Positions 1 to 6,160 of a stretch of 18,359 nt of DNA are shown here, piece by piece. The stretch lies in NCBI GenBank assembly GCA_915063485.1, contig CAJZDJ010000036.1, forward strand, positions 1 through 18,359, read 5' to 3'. A program made the translations under genes and the position numbers. The notes under the pieces are model-generated. The model was not told where the DNA came from and did no database searches. It saw nothing but the letters and a program-made list of their open reading frames with translations. Within the stretch, counting starts at the first letter, position 1. Each line of letters opens with the position of its first letter. The stretch is from an uncultured Actinomyces sp. GTDB taxonomy: Bacteria > Actinomycetota > Actinomycetes > Actinomycetales > Actinomycetaceae.

Positions 1-141
1 ACCGTCGTTGAGGTCACCTGCACGACCAAGGGTCTGCCCAACCTCATGCAGGACAGCCGCAACCGCAAGATAATTGCGCAGTTCGTGACCGCTCTGTCCA
101 ACCTCGCGCAGACCACCGCTGTGGAGGTCACTCGCTCCTGA
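1..141 (+). CDS. 3' end of an unrecognised gene (partial)
   Basis: An open frame enters from the left edge in frame 1 and ends at TGA 139-141, giving the last 46 residues of a protein. Codon third positions are strongly G/C, as expected of real coding sequence from a GC-rich genome. The tail contains the segment KGLPNLMQDSRN and ends in EVTRS. I do not recognise the family; no catalytic or DNA-binding motif is visible in so short a piece. It converges on the carbohydrate-binding fragment, whose stop codon lies only 13 nt away. No CTA or TTA leucine codons occur, unlike the genes after position 900. It may be part of a carbohydrate-use locus with its neighbour, but that is a guess from position only. 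Confidence 0.5.
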   Translation, partial: TVVEVTCTTKGLPNLMQDSRNRKIIAQFVTALSNLAQTTAVEVTRS

Positions 142-154
142 CGGCCCGTGAGCG

Positions 155-742
155 TCAGGCTCGGCAGTTGACGAAGAACTCGTTGTCGAGCATGTGCCCG
201 TAGTCGCCGAGCTCCAGGTGGTGCGCGCCGTTGGCTGCGAATGCTGCGTCAGCGAGCTTGATGGAATCCGAGTTGAACTCGCGCGAGGTGATGCAGTCGA
301 TGTTGACGGGCGTGTACGTTTGATCGCCCGGGACCCAGAAGGAGATCGTGTGGACGCCGGGCGTGAGCTCGACGGTTTCGGTCATCTCCTTCCACGTGTC
401 ATAGCTGCCTGTCGCATCGAAGTGCACGTACTTGATGAGCTTCTGCGTGGGCTGACCCATATCGAGGATCATCTGGTGGTAGGCGGGGTCGTCATCCTGT
501 CTGGCGTAGCGCGTCACAAGCGTGACGGTGCCGCCCTGGCCGGCGTCAATCGTGAAGGTGACGGCGTCGCCTGCGGATGGATCTGCTTGCTGGCTGGGGT
601 CCTTCGGGTCGGCAGCCCATGATGCCGGGTCGTAGTTGTTCGCGTAGGCGGCGACGATCTGCGGTTTGTTCGCCGACTTGTCGCGCGCGCCTTGCAGGTA
701 GGAGGCGACCTGCTGGTTTGTTTCGTTGTGGTCCCATTTGTC
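155..742 (-). pseudogene. Truncated carbohydrate-binding (CBM35/CBM6-like) protein fragment
   Basis: The frame reads leftward to a TGA at 155-157 and encodes about 195 residues before homology stops at the IS3 remnant near 742; there is no credible start codon, so the 5' part is missing. The middle looks like a beta-jelly-roll carbohydrate-binding module: alternating hydrophobic strands, an aromatic SYDTWKEM segment, and a C-terminal strand LTPGVHTISFWVPG. The final residues, HLELGDYGHMLDNEFF, resemble from memory the end of the catalytic region of GH66 dextranases and cycloisomaltooligosaccharide glucanotransferases, which carry CBM35 modules; this family call is tentative. If it is GH66, the C-terminal domain is also missing. 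No CTA, TTA or TCA codons occur between 158 and 620, unlike the host genes. It is probably a broken gene; an assembly join is the alternative. Confidence 0.5.
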
Positions 743-832
743 ACGCACTGGAACACACAAAGACGCCAAGTAAAGCTCAAGGGCCTGACCCCGGCAGAAT
801 ACCGGGACCAGGCCCTCCAGCAAGCCGCATAA
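743..832 (+). pseudogene. IS3-family transposase (OrfB) C-terminal fragment
   Basis: The plus-strand frame through codon AAC 752-754 encodes the tail NTQRRQVKLKGLTPAEYRDQ followed by ALQQAA and TAA at 830-832. The pattern (Y/W)N..R.Q.KLKGLTPAEYR is the hallmark C-terminus of IS3-family OrfB integrase-type (DDE) transposases, in which this segment follows the catalytic glutamate helix. The DDE residues and the whole N-terminal part are absent, so the fragment is non-functional. The frame stays open leftward into the carbohydrate-binding fragment by chance, so the exact junction is uncertain by a few bases. Confidence 0.85.
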
Positions 833-874
833 CGGCTACCCATTTAAAGCGTCCAAGTTTCGGGGCGCAGTTCA
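743..874 (+). mobile_element. Right-end remnant of an IS3-family insertion sequence
   Basis: Only the last ~130 bp of the element is present. It consists of the transposase C-terminus ending at TAA 830-832, an ~18-nt spacer, and a terminal inverted repeat at 851-874. Read outward-in, the repeat begins TGAACTGCGCCCCGAAACTT, which has the 5'-TG start and the C-run followed by GAAA-like core typical of IS3/IS150-type ends. The left boundary, at about 743-749, is where the carbohydrate-binding fragment stops making sense. No opposite IS end or target duplication can be seen. The remnant cannot move by itself. Confidence 0.8.
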
Positions 875-904
875 TTTAGGCGCCGGGACACAATTTTTAT
901 GTAT

Positions 905-924
905 CAGTAGCGCTCAGTAGCGCT
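905..924 (-). repeat. 10-bp tandem duplication over the helicase stop codon, possible terminator hairpin
   Basis: CAGTAGCGCT occurs twice head to tail (905-914 and 915-924). The helicase stop (914-916 on this strand) sits at the junction of the copies. Because AGCGCT is self-complementary, the two copies can also form a 6-bp stem with a 4-nt loop (909-924) at the 3' end of the helicase mRNA. No T-tract follows on the minus strand, so terminator function is weakly supported. No better terminator is visible between the stop and the IS end. Confidence 0.5.
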
Positions 925-3232
925 TGGAGCGGCCATAGCCGCCACGGTCGTCGCGCTTAGAGCCGCGCTGGTAACCAGAGCGCTCATCACGGTAACCGGA
1001 GTATCCGCCGCGCGAGTTGGAACGCTCGTTAAAGCGCCCGCCGCGATCGTCACGTTTGAAACCACGGTCATCGCGCTTAAAGCCACGGTCCTCACGCTTG
1101 AACCCACGGTCCTCACGCTTGAACCCACGGTCATCGCGCTTGAACCCGCGATCGTCACGCTTAAAGCCACGGTCCTCACGCTTGAACCCACGGTCCTCAC
1201 GGTCATAGCGGCCCTCTTCGCGACGTGGGCGGTAAGCCGAACGGCCGCCCTCAGAATCGGCGTCGTCGCGCATACCCTTAGCCTTGTGGCGATCATTCGG
1301 GCCGCTCCAGCCGTGACCGGGGCCCTCATCCGGGCGAATACGCAGCTCACGGCCAGCGAAGGTGGCCTTACCCATGCGCTGCAAAGTCTGCTCATCTAGC
1401 GGCGCATAGATAGTGACCAGCGAGAAAGACTGCAAAATGTCAATCTTGCCAATGTCAGAGCCGGAAATACCGCCCTCATTAGCTAGCGCACCCACAATAG
1501 CGCCGGGCAGAACCTTGTCACGGTGACCCACCTCGACGCGGTAAACAGTGCCACCCTCATCGTCACGACGCGGGGCGCGACGCGGACGCTCCGGCCTGTT
1601 CTCGCGAGCAGGACGCTCACGGCCATGCTCAAAACTGGCAGAAATGAAGGTGCCCTCAGAATCTACCTGCACCTCACGGCGCTCCTTGCGGCCTGAGTCC
1701 TCTCTCTGCCAGCGCGGGCCGTCGTCGCCAACCGCCAAAGCCAACAAAGTAGCAGCCAAAGTGGCGCTATCCAGGGAAGAAACTTCTTTAGCGATCAGCT
1801 CGCGGTAGATGTCCAGGCGGCCCTTTTGAGCGCGTTCATCGGCGCGCTTTAGTAGCTTAGCGGCGCGGTGACGCGACACGTCAGCGGGGGAGGGCAGGGT
1901 GATTTCCTCTAGGCGAGCCCCAGTCAGACGCTCAATCTGGCGCAGCTTGCCCTTCTCCTTAGGGGTCAGGAAAGTGATAGCTTCACCGGTGCGTCCGGCG
2001 CGGCCGGTACGACCAATACGGTGCACATAGGCCTCAGCCTCACGCGGCACATCAAAGTTAACTACCAGACCGATACGGTCCACATCCAAACCACGCGCGG
2101 CCACATCCGTAGCCACCAGCACATCCAAGCTACCCTGGCGCAGGCGCTCAATCAGACGCTCACGTTCACGCTGGGGTACGTCGCCACTGATGGCGGCGGC
2201 CTGAATGCCACGACCAGACAGCTCAATGGCCACATCCTCAGCAGTTGATTTGGTGCGCACAAAGACAATCGCGGCTTCAGCATCAGTCACGGCCAAAATA
2301 CGCGAAACCGCACCCACCTTGTGACGGAAAGGCACCACCGCGTAAGACTGCTGCACCGAATCCACAGTGGAGGACTGGCGTGAAACCTCAATACGTACCG
2401 GGTCGTTTAGGTGCTCAGCGGCCACCGACTCAATTGCCGGAGGCATGGTGGCGCTAAACAGGGCGGTGCGTCGCTCGCTAGGCAGCGAGGCGGCAATGGT
2501 TTCTACATCCTCAGCAAAGCCCATGCGCAGCATTTCATCGGCTTCATCGAGCACGAAGTAACGCACGTGGTCTAGTACCAGCGCACCCTTTTCGATCAGG
2601 TCAATTACGCGCCCGGGGGTACCCACAACCACCTGGGCGCCTTCACGTAGCGCCGCAATCTGGGGGCCGTAGGGGCTACCACCGTAGACGGCCACAACAT
2701 CTAGACCACGGCTGCGGTGAGCCATATCGGCAATCGCATCAGCGCTTTGCATGGCCAGCTCACGGGTGGGGGCCAAAACCAGGGCCTGTACCTCACCGTC
2801 ACGGCTGTCTACCTCATTTAGTAGCGGCAGGCCAAAAGCGGCGGTTTTACCGGTACCGGTTTGGGCTACGCCGACGACGTCGCGGCCCTTTAGCAGCACC
2901 GGAATCGCCTCACGCTGAATGTCGGTGGGGCTAACAAAACCCATGTCGGTGATGGCGCGCAGCAAGTCGCGCGGCAAGCCCAGGTCAGCGAAAGTGGGGC
3001 CAGTGGGGGTCAGCTCGGCGTCGTCGTCATCTTCGCTGTCAGACTCAGGATCTAGCTCTGGGCGGTCAGTGTCGACGTCGTCGGCCTCGTCCTCGTGGTC
3101 AATGTCTACCGGGTCGGCCGGGGAAGCGGGGCTGCTGGCGTCAGCGATATCTTCAGGCGTGGCCGCGCTGGCAGCGGAGGTGGAATTTAGTTGGGCCTCA
3201 AACAGGTCATCTAGGCTAAGGGGATTAGACAT
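914..3232 (-). CDS. deaD: DEAD-box ATP-dependent RNA helicase (DeaD/CsdA type)
   Basis: ATP-dependent RNA-unwinding protein, expected to act in ribosome assembly and mRNA turnover, especially at low temperature. In the 772-residue product the motifs run in order: Q motif around GFVSPTDIQ, motif I AQTGTGKT at ~123-130, PTRELA, GTPGR, DEAD at ~229-232, SAT at ~260-262, then VATDVAARGLD and HRIGRTGRAG in the second RecA domain. A DbpA-type RRM-like RNA-binding domain lies at ~562-633. The N-terminal ~75 residues are very acidic. The C-terminal tail is basic and includes eight DRGFKR(E/D)-type heptads (~677-732). The ATG at 3230-3232 is chosen because GGAAA lies just upstream; an in-frame TTG four codons earlier is the alternative. 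It is divergent from aspS across 357 nt, which leaves room for cold-responsive leader control, though no cold box is recognised. Confidence 0.95.
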   Translation of the reverse strand: MSNPLSLDDLFEAQLNSTSAASAATPEDIADASSPASPADPVDIDHEDEADDVDTDRPELDPESDSEDDDDAELTPTGPTFADLGLPRDLLRAITDMGFVSPTDIQREAIPVLLKGRDVVGVAQTGTGKTAAFGLPLLNEVDSRDGEVQALVLAPTRELAMQSADAIADMAHRSRGLDVVAVYGGSPYGPQIAALREGAQVVVGTPGRVIDLIEKGALVLDHVRYFVLDEADEMLRMGFAEDVETIAASLPSERRTALFSATMPPAIESVAAEHLNDPVRIEVSRQSSTVDSVQQSYAVVPFRHKVGAVSRILAVTDAEAAIVFVRTKSTAEDVAIELSGRGIQAAAISGDVPQRERERLIERLRQGSLDVLVATDVAARGLDVDRIGLVVNFDVPREAEAYVHRIGRTGRAGRTGEAITFLTPKEKGKLRQIERLTGARLEEITLPSPADVSRHRAAKLLKRADERAQKGRLDIYRELIAKEVSSLDSATLAATLLALAVGDDGPRWQREDSGRKERREVQVDSEGTFISASFEHGRERPARENRPERPRRAPRRDDEGGTVYRVEVGHRDKVLPGAIVGALANEGGISGSDIGKIDILQSFSLVTIYAPLDEQTLQRMGKATFAGRELRIRPDEGPGHGWSGPNDRHKAKGMRDDADSEGGRSAYRPRREEGRYDREDRGFKREDRGFKRDDRGFKRDDRGFKREDRGFKREDRGFKRDDRGFKRDDRGGRFNERSNSRGGYSGYRDERSGYQRGSKRDDRGGYGRSKRY
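1041..1208 (-). repeat. Coding tandem array, 8 x 21 bp (helicase C-terminal heptads)
   Basis: Eight consecutive 21-bp units begin at 1041, 1062, 1083, 1104, 1125, 1146, 1167 and 1188. On the coding (minus) strand they specify repeated D-R-G-F-K-R-(E/D); the end units are degenerate. Units differ mainly at synonymous sites (CTT/TTT, CCC/GCC or CCA contexts) and at the GAG/GAC codon giving the Glu/Asp alternation. The length is a multiple of three, so gain or loss of units keeps the frame. The repeat also keeps other frames open, which creates false ORFs on both strands. Confidence 0.95.
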
Positions 3233-3589
3233 ACGTATTTCCAATGCGGATCAGCGGAGCGTGGGGATGAGCCTATTACTCACCGCTCTTAACGCACCTC
3301 GCCCAGCCACACTTGTCAGTCGTTAACCGACTAAACGCACGCAATTATTCGCAACTCAATCAGGTATGCGACGATAAAACTTCAAGGGTAGGGAGCGTCT
3401 CACTCCTAAAACAACAGCTTTAGTTTACCTGGCGCTGCAGCTTGATAAACCTAGTATTTGTGGTGAATTGGCTTACCCTGGGCGGCCAAACTAGGGGTGC
3501 AAATAAACATGACTTAGCGGCGGGGAGTAGACTTTTAGCGGCGCCCGCTCGTCTCGCGGTGCGCTTTTAACCAAACTGGAAGGACCAAA
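3233..3589. other. Divergent intergenic region between helicase and aspS
   Basis: These 357 nt separate the two divergent start codons and must hold both promoters. The sequence is more AT-rich than its surroundings around 3340-3470. I see no tRNA, T-box or riboswitch pattern. A small inverted repeat (AGTCG/CGACT around a TTAAC loop, ~3318-3332) lies in what would be the helicase 5' leader. Possible -35-like hexamers on the plus strand (TTGATA at 3442, TTGGCT at 3468) lack a convincing -10 at the right spacing. Promoter positions therefore remain unassigned. Confidence 0.6.
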
Positions 3590-5362
3590 GTGCTGCGTAC
3601 CCGCTATGCAGGTTCCCTGCGCTCAAGTGACATTGGCACTACCGTAACGCTCACCGGCTGGGTCGATCGTCGTCGTGACCACGGCGGCGTAGCCTTTATT
3701 GACCTACGTGATGCCAGCGGTATTGCCCAGGTAGTCATCCGTGAGGAGGTGGCCCACGATCTGCGCGCCGAATACGTACTTAAAGTTACTGGCCAGGTCA
3801 CGGCCCGCCCCGAGGGTAACGCCAACCCGAACCTGCCTACCGGTGAAATTGAGGTAGTCGTCAACGAGGTAGAGATCCTCAACCCCGCCGCACCTTTGCC
3901 GTTCCAAGTTTCTGACCACGCTGAAGACGCTGGTCAGGTAGGTGAAGAAGCTCGCCTGAAGTACCGCTACCTGGACCTGCGTCGCTCCTCTATGCAGCAC
4001 GCTATCCGCTTGCGTTCCAAGGTGTCTCAGGCTGCCCGTAAGGTGCTTGACGCTCACGACTTCGTTGAGATTGAGACCCCCACCCTGACTCGCTCCACCC
4101 CTGAAGGTGCTCGCGACTTCCTGGTGCCCGCGCGCCTAGCCCCCGGCTGCTGGTACGCCCTACCCCAGTCTCCGCAGCTGTTTAAGCAGCTACTGATGGT
4201 GGCCGGTATGGAGCGCTACTACCAGATTGCCCGCTGCTACCGTGACGAGGACTTCCGCGCCGACCGTCAGCCTGAGTTCACTCAGCTGGATGTGGAAATG
4301 AGCTTCGTGGAGCAGGACGACGTCATGGCAGTAGCCGAGGACATCCTGCGTGAAGTTTGGGCCCTGATCGGCTACGAGCTCAAGACCCCCATTGCTCGCA
4401 TGCCCTACCGCGAGGCCATGGAAAAGTACGGTTCGGACAAGCCTGACCTGCGTTTTGGTCTAGAGCTAACCGACCTAACCGAGTTCTTCAAGGACACCAC
4501 CTTCCGCGTATTTAAGGCCCCCTATGTGGGTGCGGTGGTTATGCCCGGTGGCGCCAGCCAGTCTCGCCGTACTTTCGACGCTTGGCAGGAATGGGCCAAG
4601 CAGCGCGGCGCTAAGGGCCTGGCCTACGTAACTGTTGGTGAGGACGGCACCCTGGGTGGTCCGGTTGCTAAGAACATTACCGACGCCGAGCGTGCCTCTC
4701 TGGCTGAGGCTGCTGGCGCCAAGCCCGGTGACTGCATTTTCTTCGCCGCTGGTGGCGTAGATGCGTCCCGCGCCCTGCTGGGTGCAGCCCGCCTGGAGAT
4801 CGGTAAGCGCTGCGGCTTGATTGACGAAAACGAATGGTCTTTCGTGTGGGTAGTGGACGCCCCCTTGTTCAAGCCTTCCGCTGAGGCTAAGGCTGAAGGC
4901 GACGTCGCTCTGGGCTCTAGCGCCTGGACTGCAGTACACCACGCCTTCACCTCACCCAAGCCCGAGTGGCTCGACAACTTCGACCAGGACCCGGGCAACG
5001 CCTTGGCCTACGCCTACGACATCGTTTGCAACGGCAACGAAATTGGTGGCGGCTCGATCCGTATCCACCGCCGCGACGTGCAAGAGCGCGTATTCAAGGT
5101 GATGGGTATTAGCCAGGAGCAGGCCCAGGAGAAGTTTGGCTTCCTGCTCGATGCCTTCAAGTTCGGCGCCCCGCCGCACGGTGGTATCGCCTTTGGTTGG
5201 GACCGTATCGTCTCGCTGCTAACTCACGCCGACTCTATCCGCGACGTAATCGCCTTCCCCAAGTCCGGTGGTGGCTACGACCCGCTAACCGCTGCTCCCG
5301 CTCCCATTACCGAGCAGCAGCGTAAGGAAGCTGGTGTAGACGCTAAGCCTGAACAGGCCTGA
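3590..5362 (+). CDS. aspS: Aspartyl-tRNA synthetase, probably non-discriminating
   Basis: Class IIb aminoacyl-tRNA synthetase charging tRNA with aspartate in the cytoplasm. The 590-residue length matches bacterial AspRS. The N-terminal OB-fold anticodon-binding domain covers ~1-110 and contains [15 protein letters not shown]. Motif 2 is [20 protein letters not shown], with Arg218. The bacterial GAD insertion domain follows, and motif 3 ([10 protein letters not shown], Arg539) is near the end. The GTG start is fixed by GGAAGGA at 3578-3584, 5 nt upstream. His31 matches the residue that in Pseudomonas aeruginosa AspRS is associated with relaxed tRNA specificity, where discriminating E. coli AspRS has leucine. 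This suggests it also makes Asp-tRNA(Asn) for GatCAB amidation, as in mycobacteria. It is monocistronic or weakly linked to yciO, with a strong hairpin directly downstream. Confidence 0.97.
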   Translation: MLRTRYAGSLRSSDIGTTVTLTGWVDRRRDHGGVAFIDLRDASGIAQVVIREEVAHDLRAEYVLKVTGQVTARPEGNANPNLPTGEIEVVVNEVEILNPAAPLPFQVSDHAEDAGQVGEEARLKYRYLDLRRSSMQHAIRLRSKVSQAARKVLDAHDFVEIETPTLTRSTPEGARDFLVPARLAPGCWYALPQSPQLFKQLLMVAGMERYYQIARCYRDEDFRADRQPEFTQLDVEMSFVEQDDVMAVAEDILREVWALIGYELKTPIARMPYREAMEKYGSDKPDLRFGLELTDLTEFFKDTTFRVFKAPYVGAVVMPGGASQSRRTFDAWQEWAKQRGAKGLAYVTVGEDGTLGGPVAKNITDAERASLAEAAGAKPGDCIFFAAGGVDASRALLGAARLEIGKRCGLIDENEWSFVWVVDAPLFKPSAEAKAEGDVALGSSAWTAVHHAFTSPKPEWLDNFDQDPGNALAYAYDIVCNGNEIGGGSIRIHRRDVQERVFKVMGISQEQAQEKFGFLLDAFKFGAPPHGGIAFGWDRIVSLLTHADSIRDVIAFPKSGGGYDPLTAAPAPITEQQRKEAGVDAKPEQA

Positions 5363-5378
5363 GTCTAAGATTTTCTAA

Positions 5379-5420
5379 CGATTAGGGTGGGTCCCATTAA
5401 TTTGGGACCCACCCTAATCG
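5379..5420 (+). terminator. 18-bp perfect hairpin after aspS
   Basis: Arms 5379-5396 and 5403-5420 are perfectly complementary (18 bp, starting CGATTAGGGTGGGTCCCA) around the loop TTAATT. No T-tract follows, as is often the case for actinobacterial hairpin terminators. It starts 17 nt after the aspS stop codon and ends 26 nt before the yciO start, so yciO expression needs a promoter overlapping or following the hairpin, or read-through. Confidence 0.8.
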
Positions 5421-5433
5421 CAGCTAATACGGG

Positions 5434-5439
5434 TAGTAT
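5434..5439 (+). promoter_or_regulatory. Candidate -10 hexamer for a leaderless yciO transcript
   Basis: TAGTAT fits the actinobacterial TANNNT -10 pattern and ends 7 nt before the chosen ATG at 5447, the spacing expected if transcription begins at the start codon. No convincing -35 is visible, and the region where it would lie is inside the upstream hairpin. No strong Shine-Dalgarno sequence precedes the ATG, which agrees with this reading but does not prove it. Confidence 0.35.
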
Positions 5440-5446
5440 GAAAGCT

Positions 5447-6064
5447 ATGTCACAGTATATTGATATCCACCCTGAAAACCCGCAGGCGCGTTTAATCAAC
5501 AAGGTAGTTGACCGTCTACGTGACGGTGGACTGATCGCTTACCCCACTGACTCTGGCTACGCGCTGGCCTGCATGGTGGGCAATAAGGAAGGCATGGACC
5601 GTATCCGTGCTATCCGCCAGCTCAACGACAAGCACAACTTCACCTTGATGTGCTCCAATTTTTCGCAGGTTGGGCCGGTGGCAATTGTTGGCAACACTGC
5701 CTTCCGCCTGATTAAGCGACTAACCCCGGGGCCTTACACCTTCATTTTGAAGGGCACCAAAGAGGTGCCGCGTATGACCCTTAACCCCAAGAAGCACACG
5801 CTGGGTATCCGTATCCCTGATTACCCTATTGCCCAGAGCCTGGTAGAGGCCCTAGGTGAGCCGTTGCTTTCCTCCACTTTCATCCGCCCGGGTGAAGAAG
5901 AGCCTGAAACCAGCGGCTGGGAAATTCACGACGAGCTAGGTCACTTGATCGACATTGTGATTGAAGGGCCGGTGGCTAGCACTGAGCCCACCACGGTTAT
6001 TGACCTAACTGAGGATGTGCCCGAGGTCCTGCGTCAAGGTGCAGGTGACACCTCAACTATCTAG
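5447..6064 (+). CDS. yciO: YciO-family (Sua5/YrdC-domain) protein
   Basis: A single Sua5/YciO/YrdC domain of 205 residues, nearly the same length as E. coli YciO (206). The family includes TsaC/YrdC, which makes threonylcarbamoyl-AMP for the t6A37 tRNA modification. This protein matches the YciO branch along its length: MSQ...IHPENPQARLIN start, GGLIAYPTDSGYAL, HNFTLMC, PGPYTFILKGTKEVPR, EALGEPLLSSTF, PTTVIDLT and a C-terminal VLRQGAGD. The TsaC-type ST.AN segment is replaced by SSTFIRPG. YciO's cellular role is poorly settled, though an ancestral link to threonylcarbamoyl-AMP chemistry is likely. I chose ATG 5447 because it reproduces the YciO N-terminus; ATG 5438 would add three residues, and a GTG at 5387 would place the start inside the hairpin. 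The gene stands alone between two hairpins. Confidence 0.92.
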   Translation: MSQYIDIHPENPQARLINKVVDRLRDGGLIAYPTDSGYALACMVGNKEGMDRIRAIRQLNDKHNFTLMCSNFSQVGPVAIVGNTAFRLIKRLTPGPYTFILKGTKEVPRMTLNPKKHTLGIRIPDYPIAQSLVEALGEPLLSSTFIRPGEEEPETSGWEIHDELGHLIDIVIEGPVASTEPTTVIDLTEDVPEVLRQGAGDTSTI

Positions 6065-6080
6065 CCTTAACCAGGCTTGC

Positions 6081-6117
6081 CAAGGGGGCTAGCGCTTTTT
6101 CAGCGCTAGCCCCCTTG
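6081..6117. terminator. Bidirectional terminator between yciO and mmpL
   Basis: Arms 6081-6096 and 6102-6117 (16 bp, CAAGGGGGCTAGCGCT and its complement) flank the loop TTTTC. The hairpin lies 17 nt after the yciO stop and 43 nt beyond the stop of the convergent transporter gene, so it can end both transcripts. No downstream T-tract is present on either side. The stem contains GCTAGC. Confidence 0.85.
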
Positions 6118-6160
6118 TGTAGCTACCGGCGCTCTAGCTAGTGGCTGCGTTTTCCCGGGT

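Noticed and set aside
194..622. Long plus-strand open frame opposite the carbohydrate-binding fragment
   Set aside because: It is in the same codon phase as the minus-strand gene and stays open only because that gene avoids CTA, TTA and TCA codons; its product looks like no known protein.
1041..1208. Regular 21-bp repeats that might suggest a CRISPR array or other non-coding repeat locus
   Set aside because: Units are directly adjacent with no spacers, and they translate in frame as a heptapeptide tail of the helicase.
904..1395. Minus-strand frame of 163 residues with V/T/S repeats overlapping the helicase tail
   Set aside because: It is an out-of-frame reading of the 21-bp repeats inside deaD.
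3233..3589. T-box or other tRNA-sensing leader before aspS
   Set aside because: No T-box core sequence, specifier-loop arrangement or antiterminator/terminator pair could be found.
5387..5446. Upstream GTG start for yciO
   Set aside because: It would start translation inside the 18-bp hairpin and add residues absent from YciO proteins; ATG 5447 reproduces the family N-terminus.
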